From Microbispora rosea (GTDB taxonomy: Bacteria; Actinomycetota; Actinomycetes; Streptosporangiales; Streptosporangiaceae), in NCBI RefSeq assembly GCF_900156315.1, contig NZ_FTNI01000007.1:75839-139838 (forward strand): DNA of 64,000 nt, written 5' to 3'. The notes beneath the pieces were generated by a model that had not been told where the DNA came from, searched no databases, and saw nothing but the letters and a program-made list of their open reading frames with translations. The translations under genes and the position numbers were made by a program. The stretch's first letter is position 1. Each line of letters begins with the position of its first letter. Shown one piece after another: positions 25,499 to 35,685 of this stretch.

Positions 25499-26500
25499 CT
25501 ACCGGCCCGGCCGTGCGGCGGGCCGGACCGGGGCGGGGCAGCAGGTCGCCGCGCACGGCGCGGGCTCGGGCTCGGCCAGCAGCTCGGACACCATCGACAC
25601 GAACCGCGGGTGGGTGCCCGCGGTCGAGGCCCTGGTGAGGGCCATGCCGAGCTTCTCGGCCGTGGCCGCGGCCTCCACGTCGAGGTCGTAGACGACCTCC
25701 ATGTGGTCGGAGACGAAGCCGATGGGCACCAGGACGGCCGACCGGACGCCCTCGGCGTGCAGCGCCTCCAGGTGGTCGCAGACGTCGGGCTCCAGCCAGG
25801 GCACCTGCGGCGGGCCGCTGCGGCTCTGCCAGACCAGGTCCCAGGACCGCTCCTCGCCCTGCCGTTCCCGGCCGACCTGGGCGGTCACGAGTTCCGCGGC
25901 ACGCCTGAGCTGCGCCTCGTACGCGCCCCCGGCGGGCCCGGCGGTGCGGGCCATGGAGACGGGGATGCTGTGCGCGGTGAACACGAGCCGGGCCTGCTCG
26001 CGGGCGTCGGCGGGCAGCCGGTCGAGGGCCTGGCGGGTGTGGTCGGCCATCGCCGCGATGAAGCCGGGATGGTCGTAGTAGTGGCGGAGCTTGACGATCT
26101 CGGGAGCGCCGGGGACGGCGGCGCGGGCGCGGGCGATGTCGTCGAGGTACTGCCGGCAGCTGGAGTAGGAGCTGTAGGCGGCGGTGACGAAGGCCGCCGC
26201 CTTGCGGACGCCGTCCTCCTTCATCCGCCGGACCGTGTCCTCGAGGAACGGGTGCCAGTTGCGGTTGCCCCAGTAGACCGGCAGGTCCACGTCGAGGGCG
26301 GCGATCAGGTCGCGGCACTGCTGGTTGATCGGGCTGACCCCGCCGAACCCCTGGTAGTGCGCCTCGACCTCAAGCAGCCGCTCGCGCGGCACGCCCCGGC
26401 CGCGCACGACGTTCTCCAGGAACGGCATGACGTCCTCGGGCTTCTCCGGCCCGCCGAAGGAGACGACGAGCAGGGCGTCGTATCCGTTGGTGCTCCCCAT
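25499..26500 (-). CDS. hemH: Ferrochelatase (coproporphyrin-type in actinobacteria)
   Basis: The 333-residue protein shows ferrochelatase landmarks: LLVVSFGGPEKPEDVMPFL at the start, VYWGNRNWHPF, AAYSSYSSCRQY, FTAHSIP with the metal-binding histidine, and GFVSDHMEVVYDLD with the catalytic glutamate. Three cysteines near the C-terminus (CAATCC) plus one in the SSC motif could ligate a [2Fe-2S] cluster, as in mycobacterial ferrochelatase. Actinobacteria use the coproporphyrin-dependent branch, so CpfC would be the modern name. The ATG at 26500 is preferred over one three codons upstream. It is divergent from the S9 peptidase gene. Confidence 0.92.
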   Translation of the reverse strand: MGSTNGYDALLVVSFGGPEKPEDVMPFLENVVRGRGVPRERLLEVEAHYQGFGGVSPINQQCRDLIAALDVDLPVYWGNRNWHPFLEDTVRRMKEDGVRKAAAFVTAAYSSYSSCRQYLDDIARARAAVPGAPEIVKLRHYYDHPGFIAAMADHTRQALDRLPADAREQARLVFTAHSIPVSMARTAGPAGGAYEAQLRRAAELVTAQVGRERQGEERSWDLVWQSRSGPPQVPWLEPDVCDHLEALHAEGVRSAVLVPIGFVSDHMEVVYDLDVEAAATAEKLGMALTRASTAGTHPRFVSMVSELLAEPEPAPCAATCCPAPVRPAARPGR

Positions 26501-26586
26501 GCGCCACACCTTACGCGGGTGGTACGACGCTTCCGCCCGCGCCTGACGGCTTGGGTGGTGCGTGCGTCACGGAGTAGGTTCGAGCG

Positions 26587-28563
<1,977 letters not shown>

Positions 28564-28578
28564 CGGGTGAATGGCGGT

Positions 28579-28600
28579 ACATCCTGGTTTGGGAGGATGT
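28579..28600. other. Weak inverted repeat between the S9 peptidase and phosphatase genes
   Basis: ACATCCT and AGGATGT (28579-28585 and 28594-28600) flank an eight-base spacer. They lie 76-97 bases before the phosphatase start. It may be a weak terminator or a regulator site; the evidence is only symmetry. Confidence 0.3.
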
Positions 28601-28675
28601 CATCCGTGCGGCCGACGCCCGAGCCGGGCGCCGGCCGCTTCGGTGGCAGCACGTACGAGGAGGGGGCAGGCCAGG

Positions 28676-29497
28676 ATGGACGAGCGGGAGTACCGGCATG
28701 ACCGGGCGCGGGCGGAGGAGCTGCTGGAGCTGGCGACCGGCATAGCGGAGGAGGCCGGCCAGATGCTCCTCGCGAAGCGGCCCGCGCGGCCCGAGGTGCT
28801 CGCCACCAAGTCGAGCCCCACCGACGTCGTCACCGCGCTCGACCGGGCGGCGGAGGAACTGATCCGCGCCAGGATCGCCGAGGCCAGGCCGCACGACGCC
28901 GTCCTCGGCGAGGAGGGCGGCGACACCCCGGGCGAGGGCGGCGTCCGGTGGGTCGTCGACCCCATCGACGGCACCGTCAACTTCCTGTACGGCCTGCCGG
29001 ACTGGGCGGTCAGCATCGGCGTGGAGGTGGACGGCGAGATCGTCGCCGGAGTGGTGCACAACGTGCCGCGCGGCGAGTTGTTCACCGCGTCGAAGGGCGG
29101 CGGCGCCTGGCTGAGGGGCGAGCGGCTGCGCTGCAACACCGGCGTCCCGCTGGCCAAGGCCCTCGTCGCCACCGGGTTCGGCTACGCGGCCGGACGGCGC
29201 CGGGTGCAGGCCGAGGTGCTGGCGCAGGTGGTCCCCCAGGTCAGGGACATCCGGCGCGGCGGCTCGTGCGCGGTGGATCTCTGCTCGGTCGCCGCGGGCC
29301 GGGTCGACGCCTACTACGAGCGCGGCGCCAACTACTGGGACCACGCGGCGGCGGGCCTGATCGCCGCGGAGGCCGGGGCCCGCATCGCCGGTCTGAACGG
29401 CAGGCCGGTCAGTCCCGAGATGGTGCTGTGCGCGGCCCCGGGGCTCTTCGAGGAGCTGCACGACCTGCTCGTCCCCCTCGACCCCGAGCGCGACTGA
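28676..29497 (+). CDS. Inositol monophosphatase family protein
   Basis: The 273-residue protein has the three metal-binding motifs of the family: GEEGG, WVVDPIDGTVNF (from about residue 91) and WDHAAAGLIAAEAG. These enzymes remove phosphate from inositol-1-phosphate or related small substrates such as histidinol phosphate or fructose-1,6-bisphosphate. The ATG at 28676 follows GGAGGGGGC. Its place between the ferrochelatase/S9 genes and the two-component genes resembles the order I recall in Streptomyces. Confidence 0.88.
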   Translation: MDEREYRHDRARAEELLELATGIAEEAGQMLLAKRPARPEVLATKSSPTDVVTALDRAAEELIRARIAEARPHDAVLGEEGGDTPGEGGVRWVVDPIDGTVNFLYGLPDWAVSIGVEVDGEIVAGVVHNVPRGELFTASKGGGAWLRGERLRCNTGVPLAKALVATGFGYAAGRRRVQAEVLAQVVPQVRDIRRGGSCAVDLCSVAAGRVDAYYERGANYWDHAAAGLIAAEAGARIAGLNGRPVSPEMVLCAAPGLFEELHDLLVPLDPERD

Positions 29498-29564
29498 CGC
29501 GCCCGATCGGGGCGCCACTCTTCGGCCGGCCTGCCGACCCGGCCGTCTTCCGCGGAATTCGCGC

Positions 29565-29619
29565 CGAGTTCGTCCCGAGTTCGTCCCGAGTTCGGGTCGA
29601 GTTCGGGTCGAGTTCGCTC
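29565..29619. repeat. Five 11-bp tandem repeats
   Basis: CGAGTTCGTCC occurs twice, then CGAGTTCGGGT twice, then CGAGTTCGCTC, all with an exact 11-base period, and one more degenerate unit follows. The array is non-coding and lies between the phosphatase stop and its terminator. Confidence 0.85.
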
Positions 29620-29640
29620 CGGCTTCGCCCTGGGTACAGG

Positions 29641-29672
29641 CGAGGGGGCCCGCCGTATGGCGGGCCCCCTCG
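29641..29672. terminator. Strong bidirectional terminator
   Basis: Fourteen-base perfect arms (29641-29654 and 29659-29672) flank the tetraloop GTAT. The hairpin separates the convergent phosphatase gene and the small 54-residue gene. Confidence 0.85.
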
Positions 29673-29688
29673 TCAGTGTCGGTTCCGG

Positions 29689-29853
29689 TCAGCGCTGGAT
29701 GGCAATGCCGTGATCTTCGGCGAGGCGGTGCAGGTCCTCGATCTCGGCGGTGAGGGTGTCGGCGAGGAAGTCGTCCCCGCTCGTGGTGGCCTCTTCAAGA
29801 CCCTTGTAGGCCTGGTCGAGCCTGGTTTCGATCGTGGTCGTGAACTCGCCCAT
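29689..29853 (-). CDS. Small acidic conserved-looking protein, function unknown
   Basis: The 54-residue protein is mostly helical by composition (FTTTIETRLDQAYKGLEEA, DDFLADTLTAEIEDLHRLAE), with no membrane segment. The ATG at 29853 is preceded by AGAAGGTGAG, a clear ribosome-binding site. A longer frame upstream has unsuitable codon use and was rejected. It ends just after the strong terminator hairpin. I do not recognise a named family. Confidence 0.7.
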   Translation of the reverse strand: MGEFTTTIETRLDQAYKGLEEATTSGDDFLADTLTAEIEDLHRLAEDHGIAIQR

Positions 29854-30003
29854 CTCACCTTCTTTCTCAGGGGGCGAAAACGTGTCACGGGGGGCTCCGG
29901 CACGGATCCTGCGGAGAGGCGCGCCCTTCCCCGGCACACGACAATGGAGGGTGTCACGGGCCTTACCCATGTCCGGAGCGACCGTAAACCTGTGAATTTC
30001 TGT

Positions 30004-30022
30004 GCTCTACGTCACGTAGAGC
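30004..30022. promoter_or_regulatory. Inverted repeat upstream of the response regulator
   Basis: GCTCTACG and CGTAGAGC flank three bases, 75-95 bases before the response-regulator start. A direct GCTTAC repeat with a 10-base offset follows at about 30032-30048, the spacing expected for OmpR-type regulators. This could be the autoregulatory region. Confidence 0.45.
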
Positions 30023-30097
30023 GCAGGAACCGCTTACCGGCGGCTTACGTCGGATATAGCCACAATGAGGGGCCGTCGTGCCAGCTAGGAGGACTTG

Positions 30098-30751
30098 ATG
30101 CGCGTGCTTGTGGTGGAGGACGAGCGGGTGCTCGCGGACGCGATCGCGACCGGCCTCCGCCGGGAGGCGATGGCCGTGGACGTCGCCTACGACGGCGCCG
30201 CCGCCCTGGAGAAGACCGGCTACATCGACTACGACGTGATCGTGCTCGACCGTGACCTGCCCAAGGTGCACGGCGACGAGGTGGCCCGCCGCCTGGTCGC
30301 CCAGCGGTCGGCCTCGCGGATCATCATGCTGACGGCCGCGGGCGACGTGGACGACAAGGTCGAGGGGCTGGAGCTGGGCGCCGACGACTATCTGGCCAAG
30401 CCGTTCGTGTTCATGGAGCTCGTGGCCCGGGTGCGCGCGCTCGGCCGCAGGTCCGCGCCGCCGCTGCCGCCCGTGCTCGAACGCGCCGGCATCCGGCTCG
30501 ACCCCGGCAGGCGCCAGGTGACGAGGGACGAGGCCGAGATCCACCTCACCAAGAAGGAGTTCGCGGTGCTGGAGGAGCTGATGCGGGCCGAGGGCGCCGT
30601 CGTCAGTCAGGAGGACCTGCTCGACAAGGCGTGGGACGAGAACATCGACCCGTTCACCAACGTGGTCAGGGTGACCATGATGACGCTGCGCAAGAAACTG
30701 GGTGATCCGCCGGTCATCGAGACCGTGCCCGGTGTCGGGTACCGGCTGTGA
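30098..30751 (+). CDS. OmpR/PhoB-type response regulator (CutR-like)
   Basis: The 217-residue protein has a receiver domain with acidic pocket (VEDE), phospho-acceptor Asp51 in VIVLDRDLP, switch Thr in MLTAA and Lys in LAKPF. A winged-helix output domain ends with VRVTMMTLRKKLG and VPGVGYRL. AGGAGG lies five bases before the ATG. The kinase gene follows 39 bases later. By position near ferrochelatase and phosphatase genes this looks like the actinobacterial CutRS pair, an inference from remembered gene order. Confidence 0.92.
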   Translation: MRVLVVEDERVLADAIATGLRREAMAVDVAYDGAAALEKTGYIDYDVIVLDRDLPKVHGDEVARRLVAQRSASRIIMLTAAGDVDDKVEGLELGADDYLAKPFVFMELVARVRALGRRSAPPLPPVLERAGIRLDPGRRQVTRDEAEIHLTKKEFAVLEELMRAEGAVVSQEDLLDKAWDENIDPFTNVVRVTMMTLRKKLGDPPVIETVPGVGYRL

Positions 30752-30790
30752 GGACCCGCGCCACCGCCACGTCCCGGGGGAGGGGGCCCT

Positions 30791-32245
30791 GTGAGCGAAC
30801 CGCGTGACGCCTCCGAGACGAGGACGCCCCAGATCCTCCCGCCGCCCGGGCAGCCGGACGCCGCCACGCCCTCGCCGGACGCGGCGGTCCCGGCCGGCGA
30901 CCGGAGCCCGGCGGGTCCCACCCGCAGGATGTCGAGCCCGATGGGCACCGGTCCCTACCGCAGTCAGGTGCCGCCGCCGCCCAGCGGCCCGCCCGCCTGG
31001 GACGGCCCGCCGCCGCTGGTCGCCCATCCCGTGCAGCGGGGCAACCTGCTCAACGAGATCAGGTCGCTGCAGAACCGCGTCAGCATCCGCTGGCGGCTGA
31101 CCCTCACGTACGCCGCGCTGGTCTTCGTCGCCGGCGCGCTGCTGGTGATGGTCATGTACGTGCTGATCGGCCAGGCGATCGACATCGGCTGGCAGAGTGT
31201 GCCGCAGATCATCTTCCCGCGCGGGAGCGTGCCGCAGGAGTGGATCGACGAGGCCAACCACCAGTTCGCCCAGTCGCAGGCGGAGGTCACCGCGGTGGCG
31301 CGGGCCGAGCTGCTGAAGCGGGCGCTGCTGGCGCTGCTGGGCGTGGGGATCCTGGCGCTGATGCTGGGATACCTCGTGGCCGACCGGGCGCTGCGGCCCG
31401 TCATCAAGATGACGGCGACCGCGCGGAAGCTGTCGGAGACCTCGCTCGCCCACGAGCGCATCGACCTCCAGGGCCCCGACGACGAGCTGAAGGAGCTGGC
31501 CGACACCTTCGACGCGATGCTCATCCGGCTCAACACCGCCTTCGACGCCCAGCGGAGGTTCGTGGACAACGCATCCCACGAGCTGCGGACGCCGCTCGCG
31601 ATCAACCGTACGGTGCTGGAGGTGGCTCTGTCCGACCCCGAGGCGTCGGACGACCTCAAGGTGCTCGGGCGCACGCTCCTCGGCACCACCGCACGCAACG
31701 AGCGCCTGATCGAGGGTCTGCTGCTGCTCGCCCGCAGCGAGCGTCAGCTGTCGGTGCGAAAGCCCGTGGACGTCCAGGAGGTGGCCAGGACGGCGGTGGA
31801 GCAACTGGCCCCCTTCGCCGAGGAAGAGGGCGTCACGGTCGAGCACGACCTCCACCCGGCGGCCACGACGGGTGATCCGGTTCTCATAGAACGCTGTGTC
31901 TCCAACCTCGTCGAGAACGGCATCAAGCACAATCTTGGCGAGTCCGGAAAAGTATGGGTCCGGTCGGGAATTGTCGACGGGGGTGCGGTTGTTCAGGTCG
32001 CGAACACGGGACCGCACGTTCCCGCGTACGAGGTGGAGAGCCTGTTCGAGCCGTTCCGGCGGCTGAATGCCGACCGGGTTCAATCCGCCAAGGGCGCGGG
32101 TCTCGGTCTGTCCATCGTGCGCGCGATCGTCCGCGCGCACGGCGGAACGGTCGCCGCCGTCCCCCGCGACGGGGGCGGTCTCGTGGTGACGGTGCGTCTC
32201 TCCAGAGCCGGGGCATCTCCGGGGACGCCGCAGTCGGCGCGCTGA
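30791..32245 (+). CDS. Sensor histidine kinase (CutS-like) with long N-terminal cytoplasmic extension
   Basis: The 484-residue kinase has a Pro-rich N-terminal cytoplasmic stretch of about 95 residues and a first transmembrane helix (about 108-130). A short extracytoplasmic sensor of about 45 residues follows, then the second helix, HAMP, HisKA with phospho-acceptor His263 in NASHELRTP, and an HATPase with NLVENGIKHN and GAGLGLSIVRAIV. There is no cysteine in the sensor region. It should phosphorylate the upstream regulator. GTG start. Confidence 0.9.
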   Translation: MSEPRDASETRTPQILPPPGQPDAATPSPDAAVPAGDRSPAGPTRRMSSPMGTGPYRSQVPPPPSGPPAWDGPPPLVAHPVQRGNLLNEIRSLQNRVSIRWRLTLTYAALVFVAGALLVMVMYVLIGQAIDIGWQSVPQIIFPRGSVPQEWIDEANHQFAQSQAEVTAVARAELLKRALLALLGVGILALMLGYLVADRALRPVIKMTATARKLSETSLAHERIDLQGPDDELKELADTFDAMLIRLNTAFDAQRRFVDNASHELRTPLAINRTVLEVALSDPEASDDLKVLGRTLLGTTARNERLIEGLLLLARSERQLSVRKPVDVQEVARTAVEQLAPFAEEEGVTVEHDLHPAATTGDPVLIERCVSNLVENGIKHNLGESGKVWVRSGIVDGGAVVQVANTGPHVPAYEVESLFEPFRRLNADRVQSAKGAGLGLSIVRAIVRAHGGTVAAVPRDGGGLVVTVRLSRAGASPGTPQSAR

Positions 32246-32503
32246 TGGAGCGAGCACGCCGTACATGTGGTTGGATGTGCCGTCGAACGCGGTGGGGATA
32301 CCGCCGATACTGTGGTTTTCGCCATATTTGGCTAACCGCAGTCCCCGGTGGGATGCCCCTCGCGTGTCGGAAGGTTCAGGGTTCGTTCAAGCGGGTACCG
32401 AATGCACAATTTACCGGCCCCCGCGGGCACAACACCGGCCTTCCGAGCGTTATCCACGCGCGACACAGGCGCAGGCAGATAGATGAGGGGGATGGAGTAG
32501 CAG
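32246..32503 (+). promoter_or_regulatory. Upstream region of the DUF4193 gene
   Basis: This 258-base gap is less GC-rich than its surroundings and very likely contains the promoter of the DUF4193 gene. A TTATCCACG nonamer (32450-32458) resembles a DnaA box but stands alone. No exact promoter could be fixed. Confidence 0.35.
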
Positions 32504-32803
32504 ATGGCTACCGACTACGACAGCCCGCGTAAGACCGACGACGATCTGAACGAGGACAGCCTTCAAGAACTCCAGGCGCGTAGGAGCGACAAGTCGTCGG
32601 GCAGCATCGACATCGACGAGACCGATCTGGCCGAGTCGCTGGAGCTGCCGGGGGCGGACCTGTCGAACGAGGAGCTCTCGCTGCGGGTGATTCCTCGGCA
32701 GGCCGATGAATTCACCTGCTCGCGGTGCTTCCTGGTGCACCACCGCAGCCAGCTGGCCTCGGAGAAGAACGGCCAGCAGGTCTGCCGCGAGTGCGCCGCC
32801 TAG
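32504..32803 (+). CDS. DUF4193 domain protein with zinc-ribbon-like C-terminus
   Basis: The 99-residue protein begins MATDYDSPRKTDDD, has a central acidic segment (SIDIDETDLAESLELPG) and ends with two CxxC pairs (CSRC and CREC), which suggests a zinc ribbon. This is the signature of actinobacterial DUF4193 proteins, small conserved proteins of unclear function. The following gene begins 19 bases downstream, suggesting an operon. Confidence 0.88.
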   Translation: MATDYDSPRKTDDDLNEDSLQELQARRSDKSSGSIDIDETDLAESLELPGADLSNEELSLRVIPRQADEFTCSRCFLVHHRSQLASEKNGQQVCRECAA

Positions 32804-32822
32804 GAGACCCTTGGGAGGGTCC

Positions 32823-33575
32823 GTGACTTCAGCAGCGGATGAACCAAACAACGAGGTGGCCGACCTGGTCGGCAAACTCGTCGCCCCTGAGGAGACGGAC
32901 GGGGCCGAGCGGCGTCGGCTGCTCGGCCGCCTCAGCGGGGCCTTGGCACGGTCCGCAGGAAAGGCACGAGAACGGGGAGTCGGCCGGGGGCGGTGGCTGG
33001 CCGACGTCTTCATGAACATCGCCCCGCGGTTACCGGTCAGGGACTACGAGACGCTGCGGGACCACCACTACGGGCTCACCGGCGAGCAGCTCGCCGACGA
33101 CCTCGTCCGCACCGCCGCGAAGGCGACGATGGCGGTAGGCGCGGTCGGCGGAGCGCTCGCCGCGGCCGAGTTCGCCGCCCCGCCGCTCCTGCTGTCCGCA
33201 CCCGCCCAGATCGTGGCCGAGACGCTGGTCGTCGCGGCCATAGAAGTGAAGCTTCTCGCCGAACTGCACGAGGTGTACGGCGTGAAGGTCCCAGGCAACG
33301 GCACCCAGAGGGCGGCCGCGTTCGCGCTCGCCTGGTCGAAGCAGCGGGGCGTCAACCCCCTCGCCCCCGGCTCGGCCACGATCGCACTCGGGACCGCCGC
33401 CAAGACCGCGCTGCGCAACCGCCTGATGCGCACGCTCGGTCGCCACCTCACCACGCTCGGCCCCTTCCTGACCGGCGCCGTGGCCGGCGGCGCGCTGAAC
33501 CGGGCCGCCACCAGGAAACTCGCCGGCGCGGTGCGCGCGGACCTGCGCCGCCAGCACGCCCTGCCGCCCGGTTGA
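32823..33575 (+). CDS. Conserved hypothetical protein with two hydrophobic helices
   Basis: I do not recognise a named family. The 250-residue product has an acidic start (EEPNNEVADLVGKL-like), a central block (PVRDYETLRDHHYGLTGEQLADDL) and two hydrophobic segments near residues 110-150. A second Ala-rich hydrophobic block (TLGPFLTGAVAGGALNRAA) precedes a basic C-terminus. The GTG at 32823 follows GGGAGG and is preferred to upstream frames overlapping the DUF4193 gene. Proximity to the DUF4193 gene suggests one transcript. Confidence 0.7.
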   Translation: MTSAADEPNNEVADLVGKLVAPEETDGAERRRLLGRLSGALARSAGKARERGVGRGRWLADVFMNIAPRLPVRDYETLRDHHYGLTGEQLADDLVRTAAKATMAVGAVGGALAAAEFAAPPLLLSAPAQIVAETLVVAAIEVKLLAELHEVYGVKVPGNGTQRAAAFALAWSKQRGVNPLAPGSATIALGTAAKTALRNRLMRTLGRHLTTLGPFLTGAVAGGALNRAATRKLAGAVRADLRRQHALPPG

Positions 33576-33911
33576 CCCCCTGACACCCGCCACCCGGGCG
33601 ACATCCCGCCGCCGGGCCGAACTCCCCTCCCGCGCCGGTCCCCGTCCCGGGTACGGGCCCTTCTCCGTCCGGTCTCCGTCCCCCTGGCGACGCGGCGGCC
33701 CCGGTGCCCGTCCCAATCGGCGATCTCCGGCCGTCCTGATCTTCCAGGTAGAGAAGTGTCACTGATTGGTCTAAACCTCTTGCCGACCCCGTATGAGCTG
33801 CGTGAGATCATTCTCACAGCCACACGCGTGGATTGTGCACGTTCTTACGGGTATGGGGGTGCCTGGTGACTTTCCGTATGGTGGTCACAGGCGACCACCT
33901 GGAGGGGATTC
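33576..33911 (+). promoter_or_regulatory. Intergenic region with probable otsA promoter
   Basis: No gene is seen in these 336 bases. The right half drops in GC content. TTGCCG (33780-33785) and TGAGAT (33803-33808) are separated by 17 bases and are the best promoter-like pair I can find, about 100 bases before the otsA start. The left half is GC-rich and probably contains the transcription end of the preceding operon. Confidence 0.4.
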
Positions 33912-35309
33912 ATGCGTGGCACCAGCTCGTTTCTGATCGTCGCGAACCGGCTGCCGGTCGATCGTGTGGGCGAAAACGAATGGCGGCGCAGCCCGGGCGG
34001 GCTCGTGACCGCCATCGCGCCCGTCATGCAACGGCGTGACGGGGCCTGGCTCGGCTGGACCGGGGCGGCGGGAGAGGAGCTGAAGCCCTTCGACCACGAC
34101 GGGATGCACCTGATCCCCATCCCGCTGTCGCAGCTCGAGGTCGAGCTGTACTACGAAGGCTTCTCCAACGCCACGCTGTGGCCGCTCTACCATGACGTGG
34201 TCGCCACGCCGGTCTACTCGCGCGTGCTCTGGGACGCCTACCGGGCGGTCAACGACCGGTTTGCCCGCGCGGCCGCGGAGGCCGCCGCGCCCGGCGCCGT
34301 CGTGTGGGTGCAGGACTACCAGCTCCAGCTCGTGCCCGCGATGCTGCGGAAACTGCGGCCCGACCTGAAGATTGGGTTCTTCCTGCACATCCCGTTCCCG
34401 CCGGGCGAGCTGTTCTACCAGCTGCCCTGGCGCAACGAGATCCTCGAAGGACTGCTCGGGGCCGATCTCGTGGGCTTCCAGCGGCCGGGCGGCGCCGCCA
34501 ACTTCCTGCGCCTGTGCCGCCGCCTGCTCGGCGTGCAGCACCTCCGCAACGCGATCCAGCTCGGGGACCGGGCGGTCCGGGCCGAGTCGTTCCCGATCTC
34601 GGTCGACTTCGGCGAGATGGACCAGCTCGTCCGCGAGCCGCGCGTCCAGCAGCGGGCCAAGGAGATCCGCGCCGAGCTGGGCGATCCCGAGCACGTGCTG
34701 CTCGGCGTCGACCGGCTCGACTACACCAAGGGCATCGGCCAGCGGCTCAAGGCGTTCGGCGAGCTGCTCGACGACGGCGCGATCAAGCCGGACGAGGCGG
34801 TCTTCGTGCAGGTGGCCACGCCCACCCGCGAGCGGGTCGCCGAGTACATCCGGCTGCGCAACGACATCGAGCTGAGGGTGGGGCGCATCAACGGCGAGCA
34901 CGGCGTGCTCGGCCGCATGCCGATCTCCTACCTCCACCAGTCGTACAACAAGGAGGAGCTGGCGGCGCTCTACTGCGCGGCCGACGTCATGGTCGTCACG
35001 CCGCTGCGCGACGGCATGAACCTCGTCGCCAAGGAGTACGTCGCCTGCCGTCACGACCTGCGCGGGGCGCTCGTGCTGAGCGAGTTCGCCGGCGCGGCCG
35101 ACGAGCTGCGCCAGGCCTACATGGTCAACCCGTACGACATCGCCGGCATGAAGCGGACGATGCTGACGGCGATGCGGGCGACCCCGCACGAGCTGGCGCG
35201 CCGGATGCGCTCGCTCAGGCGCAGGGTCGCGACCTACGACGTGGACAGGTGGGCCAGCGACTTCCTCAAGGCCCTGGAGTCCGGGGAGCCGGCCGCCTCT
35301 AGGGAGTGA
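33912..35309 (+). CDS. otsA: Alpha,alpha-trehalose-phosphate synthase (OtsA)
   Basis: The 465-residue GT20 enzyme should make trehalose-6-phosphate from an activated glucose and glucose-6-phosphate in the cytoplasm. Landmarks are the N-terminal RLPVDR and GGLVTAI loop, [11 protein letters not shown] (132-142), [10 protein letters not shown] (159-168), DRLDYTKGI (267-275) and [16 protein letters not shown] (363-378). The ATG follows GGAGGGG. No trehalose-phosphate phosphatase (otsB) gene is adjacent, so dephosphorylation must be encoded elsewhere. Its last 11 bases overlap the convergent DUF4235 gene. Confidence 0.95.
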   Translation: MRGTSSFLIVANRLPVDRVGENEWRRSPGGLVTAIAPVMQRRDGAWLGWTGAAGEELKPFDHDGMHLIPIPLSQLEVELYYEGFSNATLWPLYHDVVATPVYSRVLWDAYRAVNDRFARAAAEAAAPGAVVWVQDYQLQLVPAMLRKLRPDLKIGFFLHIPFPPGELFYQLPWRNEILEGLLGADLVGFQRPGGAANFLRLCRRLLGVQHLRNAIQLGDRAVRAESFPISVDFGEMDQLVREPRVQQRAKEIRAELGDPEHVLLGVDRLDYTKGIGQRLKAFGELLDDGAIKPDEAVFVQVATPTRERVAEYIRLRNDIELRVGRINGEHGVLGRMPISYLHQSYNKEELAALYCAADVMVVTPLRDGMNLVAKEYVACRHDLRGALVLSEFAGAADELRQAYMVNPYDIAGMKRTMLTAMRATPHELARRMRSLRRRVATYDVDRWASDFLKALESGEPAASRE

Positions 35310-35616
35310 GGTCCCGGGCGGCGTCCTTCCAGGAGCGCCACTTCTTCGCCGCCGAGCGCGTGACGATGATTCGCGTGATCTCCATGCCCAGGCCCATCAC
35401 CACGGCGTACGCGATCGCCTCGCCGAGTCCGATGTCGGGGGAGTCGACGCTCGCCGGCGGCTCCTTGCCGGTCGCCTTCTGCCACGCGAACGACAGCACC
35501 TTGCGCGAGCAGAAGCCGACCGCCAGGCCGAGCAGGCCGCCGACGATCCGCCACTGCATGTCGGGCTTGTCCGTCGCGCCGAGTTCGCGCTTGGCCTCTC
35601 GAGCCATGTCCGCCAT
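35299..35616 (-). CDS. DUF4235 membrane protein
   Basis: The 105-residue protein has two hydrophobic segments ([18 protein letters not shown] and [18 protein letters not shown]) separated by a short polar loop with KATGKEPP, typical of DUF4235 proteins, whose role is unknown. AGGAGG precedes the ATG at 35616. The gene converges on and overlaps otsA and is divergent from valS. Confidence 0.8.
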   Translation of the reverse strand: MADMAREAKRELGATDKPDMQWRIVGGLLGLAVGFCSRKVLSFAWQKATGKEPPASVDSPDIGLGEAIAYAVVMGLGMEITRIIVTRSAAKKWRSWKDAARDLTP

Positions 35617-35685
35617 GATTCCTCCTCGATAACGACCTTAGTGTCTCCCCGCGGGGTGACGGTCCACGCCATACCATGTGGTGGC

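Noticed and set aside
29565-29619. The 11-bp repeats as an iteron origin
   Set aside because: No replication gene nearby and the units lie between a stop codon and a terminator on what appears to be chromosome.
32450-32458. DnaA-box-like TTATCCACG
   Set aside because: A single nonamer with no cluster, no dnaA/dnaN nearby and no AT-rich unwinding region; not an origin.
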